A stretch of DNA of 64,000 bases, taken from positions 714,288 through 778,287 of the forward strand of contig NZ_JHZF01000011.1 of the NCBI RefSeq assembly GCF_000688295.1, given 5' to 3'. Positions 17,431 to 28,406 of this stretch are shown piece by piece. This DNA is from Pseudooceanicola nanhaiensis DSM 18065. Lineage in GTDB: Bacteria > Pseudomonadota > Alphaproteobacteria > Rhodobacterales > Rhodobacteraceae. Numbering within the stretch: the first letter of the stretch is position 1; the number at the start of each line of letters is the position of its first letter. Both the position numbers and the translations under genes were made by a program. The notes under the pieces are model-generated. The model was given only the letters and a program-made list of their open reading frames with translations, had not been told where the DNA came from and did not search any database.

Positions 17431-19593
17431 ATGTTGCAGCTCATCCTCTTCCTGCCGCTCATCGGCGCCATCATCGCGGGCTTCGGCTGGCGCATCGTCA
17501 CCGAACGGGGCGCGATGTGGATCACCACCGGGCTTCTCTTCGTGGCCTGCGCCTTCTCCTGGGTCACCTTCCTGGGCTTCGACGGCGAGCTGGTGAAGGT
17601 CTCGATCCTGCCCTTCATCGAAAGCGGCACGCTGACGACCGAATGGGCGATCCGGCTGGACCGGCTGACGGCGATCATGTTGATCGTGGTCACGACCGTC
17701 TCGGCGCTCGTCCACCTCTACAGCTTCGGCTACATGGCGCATGACCCGCAGTGGAAAGAGGGCGAGAGCTACAAGCCGCGCTTCTTCGCCTACCTGTCCT
17801 TCTTCACCTTCGCGATGCTCGCGCTGGTGACCGCGGACAACCTGGTGCAGATGTTCTTCGGCTGGGAAGGCGTGGGCGTCGCCTCCTACCTTCTGATCGG
17901 CTTCTACTACCGCAAGCCCTCGGCCAGCGCGGCGGCGATCAAGGCCTTCGTGGTCAACCGTGTGGGCGACTTCGGCTTCGCGCTCGGCATCTTCGCGCTC
18001 TACTACCTGACGGACTCGATCGACTTCGACACCGTCTTCGCCGAGGCGCCGCGCCTGGCGGGCGTGAACCTCGAGTTCCTCGGCATCTCCTGGGATGCGA
18101 CCGAGGTCGTGGTCCTGCTGCTCTTCATCGGCGCCATGGGCAAGTCCGCCCAGCTTCTGCTGCACACCTGGCTTCCGGACGCGATGGAAGGCCCGACCCC
18201 CGTGTCGGCGCTGATCCACGCCGCGACCATGGTGACCGCGGGGGTCTTCATGATCTGCCGCATGTCGCCGCTGGTCGAGTTCGCCCCCGATGCCAAGTCG
18301 ATCATCGTCTTCATCGGCGCCTCGACCGCGTTCTTCGCGGCGACCGTCGGCCTCGTGCAGAACGACATCAAGCGCGTCATCGCCTATTCGACCTGTTCGC
18401 AGCTCGGCTACATGTTCGTGGCCGCGGGCGTCGGCGTCTATTCGGCGGCGATGTTCCACCTCTTCACGCACGCCTTCTTCAAGGCGATGCTGTTCCTCGG
18501 CGCGGGCTCGGTCATCCACGCGATGCACCACGAGCAGGACATGCGGAACTACGGCAACCTGCGGAAGAAGATCCCCTATACCTTCTGGGCGATGATGATC
18601 GGCACGCTGGCGATCACCGGCGTCGGGATTCCGCTGACCCATATCGGTTTCGCCGGGTTCCTCTCGAAGGACGCGATCATCGAATCCGCCTGGGCGGGCA
18701 CCGCCGGGGGCTACGGCTTCTGGATGCTCGTGATCGCGGCGCTCTTCACCAGCTTCTATTCCTGGCGGCTGATCTTCATGACCTTCTTCGGCGAGCAGCG
18801 CGGCGACCGGCACACGCACGAGCATGCGCATGAAAGCCCGATGGTCATGCTGATCCCGCTCGGCGTGCTGTCGCTGGGCGCGATCTTCGCGGGCATGGTC
18901 TGGTACGGCTCGTTCTTCGGCAGCCATGACAAGGTCAACGCCTTCTTCGGCATCCCGGCCCATCACGCCGAGGCCTCGGAAGAGGGGCATGGCGAAGGCG
19001 TGGGCGCAGCGCTCGAGGCCGCGGGCGAGGGTGACGGCGAGGCCGTGGCCGACGCGCTGACCGAGGACCCGGGCCATTCCGAAGCCGGCTCCGCCGCCGA
19101 GAGCGCGCATACCGTGCCCTCGATCGGCGCGGGCGCGGCGCCGCAGGGCGCGATCTACATGGCCCCCCAGAACCACGTCATGGACGACGCGCACCATGCG
19201 CCCGTCTGGGTCAAGGTCTCGCCCTTCGTCGCGATGGTGCTGGGTCTGCTGGTGGCCTACTGGTTCTACATCGTGAACCCCGCGCGCCCGCGTCAGCTGG
19301 CCGAGGCGCAGCGGCCCCTCTACCTCTTCCTGCTGAACAAGTGGTACTTCGACGAGCTCTACAACTTCATCTTCGTCCGCCCGGCCTTCTGGCTCGGCAG
19401 CTTCCTGTGGAAGAAGGGTGACGGAAAGACCATCGACGGCGGCATCAACGGCCTCGCCATGGGGATCATCCCGTTCTTCACGCGGCTCGCCGGTCGGGCG
19501 CAGTCCGGTTACATCTTCACCTATGCCTTCGCCATGGTGATCGGGGCGGCGATCCTCATCACCTGGATGACCATCGGCGCGGGAGCGGAATAA
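17431..19593 (+). CDS. nuoL: NADH-quinone oxidoreductase subunit L (proton-pumping)
   Basis: A 720-residue antiporter-like subunit with about 16 helices and a lateral helix. Typical segments are [49 protein letters not shown] (recognised in parts) and [16 protein letters not shown]. It is longer than the roughly 610 residues of E. coli NuoL because of a low-complexity loop: a His-rich stretch near residue 460 (HTHEHAHES) and a Gly/Glu/Ala-rich insert at about residues 510-565. It begins four bases after nuoK and its stop shares a base with the nuoM ATG. Confidence 0.97.
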   Translation: MLQLILFLPLIGAIIAGFGWRIVTERGAMWITTGLLFVACAFSWVTFLGFDGELVKVSILPFIESGTLTTEWAIRLDRLTAIMLIVVTTVSALVHLYSFGYMAHDPQWKEGESYKPRFFAYLSFFTFAMLALVTADNLVQMFFGWEGVGVASYLLIGFYYRKPSASAAAIKAFVVNRVGDFGFALGIFALYYLTDSIDFDTVFAEAPRLAGVNLEFLGISWDATEVVVLLLFIGAMGKSAQLLLHTWLPDAMEGPTPVSALIHAATMVTAGVFMICRMSPLVEFAPDAKSIIVFIGASTAFFAATVGLVQNDIKRVIAYSTCSQLGYMFVAAGVGVYSAAMFHLFTHAFFKAMLFLGAGSVIHAMHHEQDMRNYGNLRKKIPYTFWAMMIGTLAITGVGIPLTHIGFAGFLSKDAIIESAWAGTAGGYGFWMLVIAALFTSFYSWRLIFMTFFGEQRGDRHTHEHAHESPMVMLIPLGVLSLGAIFAGMVWYGSFFGSHDKVNAFFGIPAHHAEASEEGHGEGVGAALEAAGEGDGEAVADALTEDPGHSEAGSAAESAHTVPSIGAGAAPQGAIYMAPQNHVMDDAHHAPVWVKVSPFVAMVLGLLVAYWFYIVNPARPRQLAEAQRPLYLFLLNKWYFDELYNFIFVRPAFWLGSFLWKKGDGKTIDGGINGLAMGIIPFFTRLAGRAQSGYIFTYAFAMVIGAAILITWMTIGAGAE

Positions 19594-21137
19594 TGTCGAA
19601 CCTTCTCTCGATCACCTGTTTCATCCCGGCCGTCGCCGCGCTGATCCTCGGGATCTTCCTGCGCGGCGAGGACGAGGCGGCACAGCGCAATGCCAAGTGG
19701 GTGGCGCTGATCGCCACCTCGCTGACCTTCATCGTCTCGCTCTTCATCCTGTTCGGCTTCGACCCCTCCGACACCGGCTTCCAGTTCGTCGAAGAGCATC
19801 CCTGGCTGCTCGGCCTGGAATACAAGATGGGCGTCGACGGGATCTCGGTCCTGTTCGTGCTGCTGACCACATTCATCATGCCGCTGACCATCGCGGCGAG
19901 CTGGGACGTGAAGACCCGGGTGAAGGAATACATGATCGCCTTCCTCGTGCTGGAAACGCTCATGCTGGGCGTGTTCATGGCGCTGGACCTGGTGCTCTTC
20001 TACCTCTTCTTCGAGGCCGGCCTGATCCCGATGTTCCTGATCATCGGCATCTGGGGCGGGAAGGAGCGCATCTACGCCTCGTTCAAGTTCTTCCTCTACA
20101 CCTTCGCGGGCTCGGTCCTGATGCTGGTGGCCATGGTGGCGATGTATGCGCAGGCCGGCACCACCGACATCGAGACGCTGCTGACCTTCCAGTTCGCCTC
20201 CGATCCGATCACCTTCCTCGGCATCCGCTTCGCGGCGGGGCTGCAGACGCTGCTCTGGATCGGGTTCTTCGCCTCCTTCGCGGTGAAGATGCCGATGTGG
20301 CCGGTCCACACCTGGCTGCCGGACGCCCACGTGCAGGCGCCGACGGCGGGCTCCGTGGTGCTGGCGGCGATCCTGCTGAAGATGGGGGGCTACGGCTTCC
20401 TGCGCTTCTCGCTGCCGATGTTCCCCGAAGCCTCGGCCGACCTCGCGCCGCTGGTGTTCTGGATGTCGGCCATCGCCATCGTCTACACCTCGCTCGTGGC
20501 ACTGGTGCAGGAGGACATGAAGAAGCTCATCGCCTATTCGTCCGTCGCGCACATGGGCTATGTCACCATGGGCATCTTCGCGGCGAACCAGCAGGGGATC
20601 GACGGGGCCATCTTCCAGATGCTGAGCCACGGCTTCATCTCGGGCGCGCTCTTCCTCTGCGTCGGCGTGATCTACGACCGGATGCACACCCGCGACATCG
20701 ACGCCTACGGCGGCCTCGTGAACCGGATGCCGGCCTATGCGATGATCTTCATGCTCTTCACCATGGCCAATGTCGGCCTGCCGGGCACCTCCGGCTTCGT
20801 GGGTGAATTCCTGACCCTGATGGGCATCTTCCAGGTCAACACGATCATCGCCGCGGTGGCCACCACCGGCGTGATCCTCTCGGCCGCCTATGCGCTCTGG
20901 CTCTACCGCCGGGTCGTGTTCGGCGACCTGATCAAGGAAAGCCTGCGGACGATCTCCGACATGACCCGCCGCGAGAAGGCAATCTTCGCGCCGCTCGTGG
21001 TGATGACCCTGTGGCTCGGCGTCTACCCGAGCCTCATCACCGATATCATCGGCCCCTCGACCGAGGCGCTGGTGCAAAACTACGAGACCGCCACCGCGGA
21101 GGGCCGAGAGGCCACCCGGGTCGCGGCCTCGCACTGA
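19593..21137 (+). CDS. nuoM: NADH-quinone oxidoreductase subunit M (proton-pumping)
   Basis: A 514-residue antiporter-like subunit with about 14 helices. The lysine/histidine channel segments [19 protein letters not shown] and [15 protein letters not shown] are present, together with the key glutamate in [12 protein letters not shown]. The TAATG junction with nuoL (stop and start sharing one base) implies coupled translation. Length is standard. Confidence 0.97.
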   Translation: MSNLLSITCFIPAVAALILGIFLRGEDEAAQRNAKWVALIATSLTFIVSLFILFGFDPSDTGFQFVEEHPWLLGLEYKMGVDGISVLFVLLTTFIMPLTIAASWDVKTRVKEYMIAFLVLETLMLGVFMALDLVLFYLFFEAGLIPMFLIIGIWGGKERIYASFKFFLYTFAGSVLMLVAMVAMYAQAGTTDIETLLTFQFASDPITFLGIRFAAGLQTLLWIGFFASFAVKMPMWPVHTWLPDAHVQAPTAGSVVLAAILLKMGGYGFLRFSLPMFPEASADLAPLVFWMSAIAIVYTSLVALVQEDMKKLIAYSSVAHMGYVTMGIFAANQQGIDGAIFQMLSHGFISGALFLCVGVIYDRMHTRDIDAYGGLVNRMPAYAMIFMLFTMANVGLPGTSGFVGEFLTLMGIFQVNTIIAAVATTGVILSAAYALWLYRRVVFGDLIKESLRTISDMTRREKAIFAPLVVMTLWLGVYPSLITDIIGPSTEALVQNYETATAEGREATRVAASH

Positions 21138-21152
21138 CGGAGCCCTGAGACG

Positions 21153-22592
21153 ATGCAGTCCGATCTGAACGTCATCCTCCCGGAAATCATCCTGTCGCTC
21201 TACGCGATGCTGGCGCTGCTCGGCGCGGTCTACACGACCAAGGACAAGGCCGCCTCGCTCATCGTCTGGATGACGGCCGCGGTCATGGTCATCCTGGGGG
21301 TCTGGCTCCTGGTCTACGGCGACGCCGGGGACCGCACCGCCTTCTTCGGCATGTTCATCGACGACGGCTTCGCGCGGTTCTCGAAGGTGGTCATCCTGTT
21401 CTCGGCCGCCGCCGTGCTGGTCATGGGGCAGGAATACATGCTGCGCCGCGGGATGCTGCGGTTCGAATACCCGCTGCTGGTCGCGCTGGCCGTGGTCGGC
21501 ATGATGGTCATGGTCTCGGCCGGCGACCTCATGACGCTCTACATGGGGCTCGAGCTGCAGTCGCTGTCGCTCTACGTCATGGCCTCGATCCGGCGCGACA
21601 GCGCCAAGGCGACCGAGGCGGGCCTGAAGTACTTCGTGCTGGGCGCGCTGTCGTCGGGCCTGCTGCTCTACGGCGCCTCGCTGGTCTACGGCTTCTCGGG
21701 CACGACGCTCTTCTCGGGCATCATCCTCGCCGCCGGTGACGGACAGGTGTCGCTGGGCCTGCTCTTCGGCCTCGTCTTCATCATCTCGGGCCTCGCCTTC
21801 AAGGTGTCTGCGGTGCCGTTCCACATGTGGACGCCCGACGTCTACGAAGGCGCGCCGACCCCGGTCACCGCCTTCTTCGCCACCGCGCCCAAGGTCGCGG
21901 CCATGGGGCTCTTCGCCCGGGTGATGTTCGATGCCTTCGGCGGCGTGATCGGCGACTGGCAGCAGATCGTGGCGCTCCTGTCGCTTCTGTCGATGTTCCT
22001 CGGCGCCTTCGCCGCGATCTCGCAGACCAACATCAAGCGCCTGATGGCCTATTCCTCGATCGCCCACATGGGCTATGCGCTGATGGGTCTGGCCGCGGGC
22101 ACCGTGGTCGGCGTGCAGGCGATGCTGATCTACATGGCGATCTACGTCACCATGAACATCGGCGTCTTCGCCTTCATCCTGACGATGGAGCGGGACGGCC
22201 AGCCGGTGGTCGATATCGCCTCGCTGAACCTCTATTCCAGGGTCCAGCCGGGCCGGGCCTTCGCGGTTCTGCTGCTGATGTTCTCGCTCGCGGGCGTGCC
22301 GCCGCTGATCGGCTTCTTCGCCAAGCTCTGGGTGCTGCGCGCGGCGGTGGATGCGAACCTCGGCTGGCTCGCGGTCGCGGGGGTGCTCGCCTCGGCCATC
22401 GCGGCGTTCTACTACCTGCGGATCGTGTTCTACATGTATTTCGGCAAGGAGGGCGCGGTGCTCGAGACCGGGCGCTCGCCGGTGCTCTGGACGATGCTGA
22501 TGGCCTCGGCCGCGATCATGCTGATCGGGATCGTGAACCTCTTCGGCATCGAAGCCGCGGCCGAAGCCGCCGCCATGACGCTGGTCAATTGA
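21153..22592 (+). CDS. nuoN: NADH-quinone oxidoreductase subunit N (proton-pumping)
   Basis: A 479-residue antiporter-like subunit. Recognisable parts are [37 protein letters not shown] and [18 protein letters not shown]. It closes the nuo gene set in the standard order A to N. The 3' end overlaps the TTG start of birA by four bases, which carries the transcript into cofactor genes. Confidence 0.97.
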   Translation: MQSDLNVILPEIILSLYAMLALLGAVYTTKDKAASLIVWMTAAVMVILGVWLLVYGDAGDRTAFFGMFIDDGFARFSKVVILFSAAAVLVMGQEYMLRRGMLRFEYPLLVALAVVGMMVMVSAGDLMTLYMGLELQSLSLYVMASIRRDSAKATEAGLKYFVLGALSSGLLLYGASLVYGFSGTTLFSGIILAAGDGQVSLGLLFGLVFIISGLAFKVSAVPFHMWTPDVYEGAPTPVTAFFATAPKVAAMGLFARVMFDAFGGVIGDWQQIVALLSLLSMFLGAFAAISQTNIKRLMAYSSIAHMGYALMGLAAGTVVGVQAMLIYMAIYVTMNIGVFAFILTMERDGQPVVDIASLNLYSRVQPGRAFAVLLLMFSLAGVPPLIGFFAKLWVLRAAVDANLGWLAVAGVLASAIAAFYYLRIVFYMYFGKEGAVLETGRSPVLWTMLMASAAIMLIGIVNLFGIEAAAEAAAMTLVN

Positions 22593-23353
22593 CCGGAGGG
22601 CCGGGCGACGGCTGGCCCCTGGGCGTCGCCCGGCTCGTCCTCGACGAGACCGACAGCACGCTGAGCGAGGCCGACCGCCGGTTCGAGGAATTTCCCGGAC
22701 CGGCCTGGATCCTCGCCCGCCGCCAGACCACGGCGCGCGGACGCCGGGGCCGGCCGTGGAAGCAGCCCGAAGGCAATTTCGCCGGCACCTTCGTCACCCG
22801 CGTCGAGGGCGGCCCCGAGGCCGCGGCGCTGCGCAGCTTCACCGCCTCGCTCGCGCTCTACGACGCCTTCGTCGCGGTCACCGGGCGGACGGAGCCCTAC
22901 AGCCTGAAATGGCCGAACGACGTGCTGCTGAACGGCGGCAAGGTCGCGGGCATCCTGCTGGAGAGCATCCAGCGGGGCGGCCGGATGGTCGGCGTCGGCA
23001 TCGGCATCGGCGTCAACCTCGCCGAGGCGCCCGCGGCGGCGGATCTGCCGCCCGAGGCGGTGCGCCCCGCCGCGCTCGCCTCGGAAACCGGGGTGCTGGC
23101 GACGCCCGAAGAGTTCCTGACCCCGCTGGCCCAAGCCATGGCCGCGCATGAGCGGACCCTGCGCGATTACGGCTTCGCGCCGATCCGCGAGGCCTGGCTC
23201 GCCCGCGCCGCCCGGCTGGGCGAGGAGATCGTCGCGCGGACCGGCAAGGCCGAGACCCGCGGCATCTTCGACACGGTGGACGAACAGGGCCGCCTGATCC
23301 TGCAGACGCCCATCGGGCGGCAGGCCATCGCGGCGGCGGACGTGTATTTCTGA
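22589..23353 (+). CDS. birA: Biotin-[acetyl-CoA-carboxylase] ligase
   Basis: Attaches biotin to carboxylase biotin domains such as the one encoded at the left edge of this window. 254 residues: the biotin/ATP-binding loop is [15 protein letters not shown] and the catalytic segment [20 protein letters not shown]. There is no N-terminal helix-turn-helix, so this is the non-repressor type. No ATG fits; I read the TTG at 22589, which overlaps the nuoN stop and gives the usual short lead-in to [12 protein letters not shown]. Linkage of nuoN, birA, coaX and rnj is common in Rhodobacteraceae. Confidence 0.92.
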   Translation: MTGGPGDGWPLGVARLVLDETDSTLSEADRRFEEFPGPAWILARRQTTARGRRGRPWKQPEGNFAGTFVTRVEGGPEAAALRSFTASLALYDAFVAVTGRTEPYSLKWPNDVLLNGGKVAGILLESIQRGGRMVGVGIGIGVNLAEAPAAADLPPEAVRPAALASETGVLATPEEFLTPLAQAMAAHERTLRDYGFAPIREAWLARAARLGEEIVARTGKAETRGIFDTVDEQGRLILQTPIGRQAIAAADVYF

Positions 23354-23375
23354 GCTTTCTTGGAGGAGGGCTGCG

Positions 23376-24155
23376 ATGCTGCTGACCATCGATTGCGGCA
23401 ACACCAACACGGTATTCTCGATCTGGGACGGCGAGCGGTTCCTATGCACGCTGCGCACCTCGACCGAGCACCAGCGGACGGCGGACCAGTATTACGTCTG
23501 GCTTTCGGCGCTGCTGGCCCATCACCGGATCCCGCTGGACATCAACGCGGTCATCATCTCGTCGACCGTGCCGCGGGTGGTGTTCAACCTGCGGGTCCTG
23601 TCGGACCGCTATTTCAACACGCGGCCGCTGGTCGTCGGCCGGCCCGAATGCCTGCTGCCGCGGATGCCGCGGGTGGACGAGGGCACGCAGGTCGGCCCCG
23701 ACCGGCTGGTGAACTCCGCCGGCGCCTTCGACCGCTACGGCGGCAACCTGATCGTGGTGGATTTCGGCACCGCGACCACCTTCGACGTGGTGGCCGAGGA
23801 CGGCGCCTATGTCGGTGGCGTCATCGCGCCGGGCGTGAACCTGTCGCTTCAGGCGCTGCACGAGGCGGCGGCTGCGCTGCCTCACGTCGATGTGACCAAG
23901 CCGCAGAAGGTCATCGGCACCAACACGGTTGCCTGCATGCAGTCGGGCGTGTTCTGGGGCTATGTCGGGCTCGTCCGCGGAATTTGCGACCGGATTCGGG
24001 GCGAATATGATAAGCCTATGCGCATTATCTCGACCGGGGGCCTTGCGCCGCTCTTCCAACAGGGCGACACGCTCTACGACGAATTCGACGAGTTCCTGAC
24101 GATTCACGGGCTCAGGATCATCCACGACTACAACAAGGCTCAGGGGACTGCATGA
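23376..24155 (+). CDS. coaX: Type III pantothenate kinase
   Basis: Phosphorylates pantothenate, the first step of coenzyme A synthesis. The 259-residue protein opens with the ASKHA-fold phosphate-binding motif TIDCGNTNTVFSIWDG and has the later DFGTATTFDVV and IAPGVNLSLQAL motifs of CoaX. GGAGGAGGG lies just upstream of the ATG, one of the strongest ribosome sites of the window. The last four bases overlap the ribonuclease J gene. Confidence 0.95.
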   Translation: MLLTIDCGNTNTVFSIWDGERFLCTLRTSTEHQRTADQYYVWLSALLAHHRIPLDINAVIISSTVPRVVFNLRVLSDRYFNTRPLVVGRPECLLPRMPRVDEGTQVGPDRLVNSAGAFDRYGGNLIVVDFGTATTFDVVAEDGAYVGGVIAPGVNLSLQALHEAAAALPHVDVTKPQKVIGTNTVACMQSGVFWGYVGLVRGICDRIRGEYDKPMRIISTGGLAPLFQQGDTLYDEFDEFLTIHGLRIIHDYNKAQGTA

Positions 24156-25825
24156 CCGCCGAGAGATTGATCTACCTCCCCCTCGGTGGCGCCGGGGAAA
24201 TCGGGATGAACGCCTATGTCTACGGCTATGGTGCGCCGGGTGAGGAACGTCTGATCCTCGTCGACCTGGGCGTGACCTTCCCGGACATGGACAGCACCCC
24301 GGGGGTGGACCTGATCATGGCGGATGTCACCTGGCTGGCCGAACGCAAGGACCGGCTGGAAGCGGTGTTCATCACCCATGCGCACGAGGACCACGTCGGC
24401 GCCGTCGGCCATCTCTACGAGGCGCTCGGCAAGCCCGAGCTGGTGGCCCGCGCCTTCACCGCCAACATCGCGCGCGGGAAGCTGTCGGAATACGGGATCG
24501 GCGAGAACGCCGTGCGCGTCGCCTCGGCCTGGCCCGAGGTGGTGCAGGCGGGGCCGTTCAAGGTGTCCTTCCTGCCGATGTCGCATTCGATCCCCGAAAG
24601 CTCCGCGCTGGTGATCGACACGCCGGCGGGCCGGGTGATCCACACCGGCGACTTCAAGCTGGACCGCACGCCGCTCGTGGGCGAGCCCTATGACCCGGAC
24701 GTCTGGGCCGAGGTCTCGAAGCCCGGCGTCCGCGCGCTGGTCTGCGATTCCACCAACGTCTTCTCCCGGCATGAAGGCCGGTCCGAGGCGACCCTGGGCG
24801 ACGAGATCACCAAGCTCGTCGCCTCGGTGCCCGAGATGATGGTCGCGACCACCTTCGCCTCGAACGTCGCGCGGGTGAAGACCCTGGCCGAGGCGGGCGT
24901 CCGCGCCGGGCGCTCGGTCTGCCTGATGGGCCGGGCGATGCGGCGGATGATCGAGGCCGCGGTCTCGACCGGCGTGCTGGCGGACTTCCCCTCGACCGTC
25001 TCGCCCGAGGATGCCGCGAGCATCCCGCGCGAGAACCTGATGCTGATCGTCACCGGCAGCCAGGGCGAACGCCGGGCGGCCTCCGCCCAGCTGTCGCGCG
25101 GCAAGTACCTGGGCGTCGAGCTGAAGGAAGGCGACACCTTCCTCTTCTCGTCCAAGACCATTCCCGGCAACGAGCGCGGCGTGATCTCGATCATGAACGC
25201 CTTCTCGGAAAAGGGCGTGGACGTGGTCGACGACAACGACGGGCTCTACCACGTCTCGGGCCATGCCAACCGGCCCGACCTTATGGAGATCCACCGCATC
25301 GTCGATCCGCAGATGGTGATCCCCATGCACGGCGAGCACCGGCACCTGCGGGAACACGCGAAACTGGCCGAAGAGCTCGGCCGTCCGGGCGTCATCGCCG
25401 TCAACGGCACCATGCTGGACCTGACGGGCAACGCGCCGAAGGTCGCGGAATATGTCGAGACGGGGCGCACCTACCTCGACGGCTCGGTGCGGATCGGGGC
25501 GCTCGACGGGATCGTGCGCGACCGGATCCGGATGGCGCTGAACGGCCATGTCACCGTCACCGTCATCATCGACGAAGAGGACGAGCCGCTCGGCGATCCG
25601 TGGTGCGACGTGCGCGGGCTGTCCGAAACCGGCCGCTCGAATGCGCCGCTTCAGGACGTGCTCGAGGAGGACCTGTCGCAATTCCTCGGCCGGGCAGGTG
25701 CCAAGACCCTGCGGGACGATGACAAGCTGGAAGAGGCGCTCCGCCGCGTGGTTCGGCAGGGCGCGCAGGACGAGATCGGCAAGAAGCCGGAAGTGACCGT
25801 GGTGATCAGCCGTCTGTCGGCCTGA
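24152..25825 (+). CDS. rnj: Ribonuclease J
   Basis: A 557-residue metallo-beta-lactamase/beta-CASP ribonuclease for 5'-to-3' exonucleolytic and endonucleolytic mRNA and rRNA processing. The zinc-binding motif is THAHEDHVGAVG (residues near 75), further ligands lie in MSHSIPESSALVIDT and HTGDF, and the beta-CASP part includes VTGSQGERRAA and MHGEHRHLREHAKL. The start overlaps coaX as ATGA. The 3' end overlaps the converging PilZ gene by 20 bases. Confidence 0.95.
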   Translation: MTAERLIYLPLGGAGEIGMNAYVYGYGAPGEERLILVDLGVTFPDMDSTPGVDLIMADVTWLAERKDRLEAVFITHAHEDHVGAVGHLYEALGKPELVARAFTANIARGKLSEYGIGENAVRVASAWPEVVQAGPFKVSFLPMSHSIPESSALVIDTPAGRVIHTGDFKLDRTPLVGEPYDPDVWAEVSKPGVRALVCDSTNVFSRHEGRSEATLGDEITKLVASVPEMMVATTFASNVARVKTLAEAGVRAGRSVCLMGRAMRRMIEAAVSTGVLADFPSTVSPEDAASIPRENLMLIVTGSQGERRAASAQLSRGKYLGVELKEGDTFLFSSKTIPGNERGVISIMNAFSEKGVDVVDDNDGLYHVSGHANRPDLMEIHRIVDPQMVIPMHGEHRHLREHAKLAEELGRPGVIAVNGTMLDLTGNAPKVAEYVETGRTYLDGSVRIGALDGIVRDRIRMALNGHVTVTVIIDEEDEPLGDPWCDVRGLSETGRSNAPLQDVLEEDLSQFLGRAGAKTLRDDDKLEEALRRVVRQGAQDEIGKKPEVTVVISRLSA

Positions 25826-26156
25826 TCCCCTCTGGCGGGGCCTGTTCCGCGAGGAAGCGGGACAGGGCCTGCCGGATCGCTTCAGGCGAGAGGAATTCCA
25901 TCCCGACAAGGTGGTCGCGCGACCAGCGCCAGCGCACCCTGACCAGACCGATGTTGCGCATGTGCAGGCTCGTCAGGCGGTCAAAGGTGTAGGCCGCGAC
26001 GTGCAGGGGCATCTCGACCCGGGCGCCGCCGAGCGAGAGGTCGCGCAGCCGACCATGCGCCATCCGATCCGAGAAATTCACCTGACATGACAGATCGACG
26101 GGCACCCGCGGGTGCTGGCGCCGGTCTGTATGGGGATACCGTGCGAGCGTCTGCAT
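25806..26156 (-). CDS. PilZ domain protein
   Basis: A single-domain protein of 116 residues. The cyclic-di-GMP-binding residues of PilZ are visible: the RxxxR loop in RRQHPRVPVDL (around residues 12-22) and the D/NxSxxG motif as LRDLSLGGARVEMP, ending in a VGMEF strand. It would bind c-di-GMP and act on motility, adhesion or another process through a partner that cannot be named from here. The 3' end overlaps the end of rnj by 20 bases on the opposite strand, leaving no room for an intergenic terminator. Confidence 0.85.
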   Translation of the reverse strand: MQTLARYPHTDRRQHPRVPVDLSCQVNFSDRMAHGRLRDLSLGGARVEMPLHVAAYTFDRLTSLHMRNIGLVRVRWRWSRDHLVGMEFLSPEAIRQALSRFLAEQAPPEGIRPTDG

Positions 26157-26227
26157 GGTCTGCCTCGTGCGAAACCGATGTCTGGCGCCGGTGAATAACC
26201 GCCCATGTGTGTATGCCGGGTAAACGA

Positions 26228-26256
26228 AGCGCGCGCCGGTCGGACCGGCGCGCGCT
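26228..26256 (-). terminator. Strong GC-rich hairpin after the helicase gene
   Basis: Two perfect 14-base arms, AGCGCGCGCCGGTC and its complement, around a single base. Read on the minus strand it lies about 35 bases after the helicase stop and before the PilZ start, followed by a weak T-rich tail. Probably the transcription terminator of the helicase gene. Confidence 0.6.
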
Positions 26257-26292
26257 CTTCAATGACTGTCCGGCGGAGCGGGAGGGCGGCCG

Positions 26293-27816
26293 TCAGGACG
26301 CCTTGCGCTCGTCGAAGGAGAGGGCGATGAAGCTGGGCATGTGATCGCCCATGCCGACCACGCCTTCGCTGCGGTCGGATTTCGGCCGCCCGCCGCGACC
26401 CCGGCGTTCCCGTCCGCGGCCGCTTTCGCCCTGATCGCCGCGGTCGTCGCGCTCGGCCTGGGCGGGCGCGGCCTCTTCGACATTCGGCATCTCGGCGGCC
26501 GGTGCGTCAGCCTTCGGTGCGTCGGTCTTCGCTGCGTCAGCCTTCGGCGCCTCGGTCTTCGGGGCTTCGGCCTTCGGCTCGGATGCCGGGGACCGGCGGC
26601 GCGTGCGGGTGCGGGTCGGCTTCTCCGCCGGTTGTTCGTCGGCGGCCTCGGGCTCTGCCTGGGCCGGCGCGTTCGGCATCTCGATCCGGGGGATGGTCTT
26701 CTCGACCAGCCGTTCGATGTCGGCGAGGTTCTTTTCGTCGCGCGGCACGCAGATCATCACCGCCTTGCCGTCACGGCCCGCGCGGCCGGTCCGGCCGATG
26801 CGGTGAACGTAATCCTCGGCATGGCTGGGCACGTCGAAGTTGAAGACGTGGGACACCGACGGCACGTCGAGCCCGCGCGCCGCCACGTCGGAGGCGACGA
26901 GCAGCTTGAGAGAGCCCTCGCGGAAGCCGTCGAGCGTGCGGGTGCGTTGCGACTGGTCCAGGTCGCCGTGGATCGGCGCCGCGTCCAGCCCGTATTTCTT
27001 GAGCGATTTCGCGACGATATCCACGTCCGTCTTGCGGTTGCAGAAGATGATCGCGTTGGTCAGGCGCTCGCCCTCGGCCTCGATCAGGTCACGCAGCAGC
27101 CGGCGCTTTTCCGAGCCTTCGCGGTCCTTGCGGGACCCCTTGAACATCACCACGCCCTGCTCGATGTTCTCGCCGGTGGTGGCCTGGCGCGCCACCTCGA
27201 TCCGTGCGGGGCCGGAGAGGAAGGTGTTGGTGATCCGCTCGATCTCGGGTGCCATGGTGGCCGAGAAGAACAGCGTCTGCCGGGTGAAGGGCGTGAGCGA
27301 GAAGATTCGCTCGATGTCCGGGATGAAGCCCATGTCGAGCATCCGGTCGGCCTCGTCCACCACCATGATCTGCACGCCGGTCAGCAGCAGCTTGCCGCGC
27401 TCGAAATGGTCGAGCAGGCGGCCGGGGGTGGCGATCAGCACGTCGACACCCTTGTCGATCAGCGCGTCCTGCTCCTTGAACGAGACGCCGCCGATCAGCA
27501 GCGCCTTCGTCAGCTTCACGTGCTTGGCATAGGTGTCGAAGTTCTCGGCCACCTGCGCGGCCAGTTCGCGCGTCGGGCAGAGCACGAGGCTGCGCGGCAT
27601 GCGCGCGCGCGCCCGGCCCTTGGCCAGCATGGTGATCATCGGCAGCGTGAAGCTTGCCGTCTTGCCCGTGCCGGTCTGCGCGATGCCGAGCACATCCTTC
27701 CCCTGGAGCGCCGGGGGAATGGCGCCCGCCTGGATGGGTGTCGGGGTTTCGTACCCGGCTTCGGAAATTGCCTTGAGGACCTTCGGGTCCAGTTCTAGAT
27801 CAGAAAACGTGGTCAT
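26293..27816 (-). CDS. DEAD-box ATP-dependent RNA helicase (RhlE-like)
   Basis: A 507-residue RNA helicase. Motifs in order: the Q motif (YETPTPIQAGAIP), Walker A AQTGTGKT, DEAD in VVDEADRMLDMGF, SAT in FFSATMAPE, and the RIGRTGRAGRDG motif VI. The conserved core ends near residue 375. A C-terminal tail of about 120 residues is low complexity: first repeated Lys-Ala-Pro-Glu/Asp units (such as KTEAPKADAAKTDAPK), then an Arg/Gly-rich region that probably binds RNA. It likely unwinds structured RNA in ribosome assembly or mRNA turnover. RhlE subgroup by overall look only. Confidence 0.93.
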   Translation of the reverse strand: MTTFSDLELDPKVLKAISEAGYETPTPIQAGAIPPALQGKDVLGIAQTGTGKTASFTLPMITMLAKGRARARMPRSLVLCPTRELAAQVAENFDTYAKHVKLTKALLIGGVSFKEQDALIDKGVDVLIATPGRLLDHFERGKLLLTGVQIMVVDEADRMLDMGFIPDIERIFSLTPFTRQTLFFSATMAPEIERITNTFLSGPARIEVARQATTGENIEQGVVMFKGSRKDREGSEKRRLLRDLIEAEGERLTNAIIFCNRKTDVDIVAKSLKKYGLDAAPIHGDLDQSQRTRTLDGFREGSLKLLVASDVAARGLDVPSVSHVFNFDVPSHAEDYVHRIGRTGRAGRDGKAVMICVPRDEKNLADIERLVEKTIPRIEMPNAPAQAEPEAADEQPAEKPTRTRTRRRSPASEPKAEAPKTEAPKADAAKTDAPKADAPAAEMPNVEEAAPAQAERDDRGDQGESGRGRERRGRGGRPKSDRSEGVVGMGDHMPSFIALSFDERKAS

Positions 27817-27942
27817 GTGTGTCCGTTGTTGACGGACACTTCAGGCCCGCCGCATCAGAGGGATCCGGACCCGGATGGTCCTGCGTCTCATGCGCTACTC
27901 GATCCCGCGGCGGGATGTACCTCAATTTCCCGATGCGGTCAA

Positions 27943-28359
27943 TCACGCCGCGGTCTTGGGCGCGTGACCTTGCGGAAAATCAAGATGTTGGCGCAGAAGC
28001 CGCACATTCCGGAGGTTCGACTTGAATCCCATGTCGAAGAGATCGCCCAGAAGGGGGATGCTGCCGACCACGAAATCCACGCCCATGTTCGCTGCCATCC
28101 GCGAGAGCGTCGCGCGGCTCGCGCCGAGCTTGTGCGCGCGGTAGAGGATGTAGAGGCCCGGGCCGAGCGTCGCGACGTCGCCGACGCCCGGGATCAGGCC
28201 AAGCACGCCGTCCCAGCCGATGCGGGTGCCGATGATCGGCAGCCGGAAGGCGGCGTCCATGTTGCGGGCCAGCCATTCCAGCCGGTCGAGTTCGGCGGCG
28301 GCGCTCTTGCTGTCGCGGTGCGTGCGTCGCCCGGTGTCGTTGTAGGCAGTGTCGGCCAT
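27943..28359 (-). CDS. DUF4112 family protein
   Basis: A 138-residue protein with the DUF4112 pattern: LDRLEWLARNMDAAFRLP, GTRIGWDGVLGLIPGVGDVATLGPGLYILYRA (recognised in pieces) and VDFVVGSIPLLGDLFDMGFKSN. The glycine/proline-rich hydrophobic repeats GLIPGVGD and GSIPLLGD suggest short membrane-inserting helices. The biochemical function of the family is not known to me. It stands alone between the helicase and a group of small genes. Confidence 0.88.
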   Translation of the reverse strand: MADTAYNDTGRRTHRDSKSAAAELDRLEWLARNMDAAFRLPIIGTRIGWDGVLGLIPGVGDVATLGPGLYILYRAHKLGASRATLSRMAANMGVDFVVGSIPLLGDLFDMGFKSNLRNVRLLRQHLDFPQGHAPKTAA

Positions 28360-28406
28360 GGCCTGCTCCCGAAAGACGGTTGTGCCGGTAAACGTGCCGC
28401 CTGCGG

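Noticed and set aside
19521-22067. An 848-codon open frame on the minus strand
   Set aside because: Antisense of nuoM and nuoN; composition dominated by His, Arg, Asp and Gln, with no recognisable motif.
26400-26640. Repeated Lys-Ala-Pro units in the helicase tail as a DNA repeat array
   Set aside because: The units are imperfect at DNA level and in frame; they are a low-complexity protein tail, not a CRISPR or satellite array.
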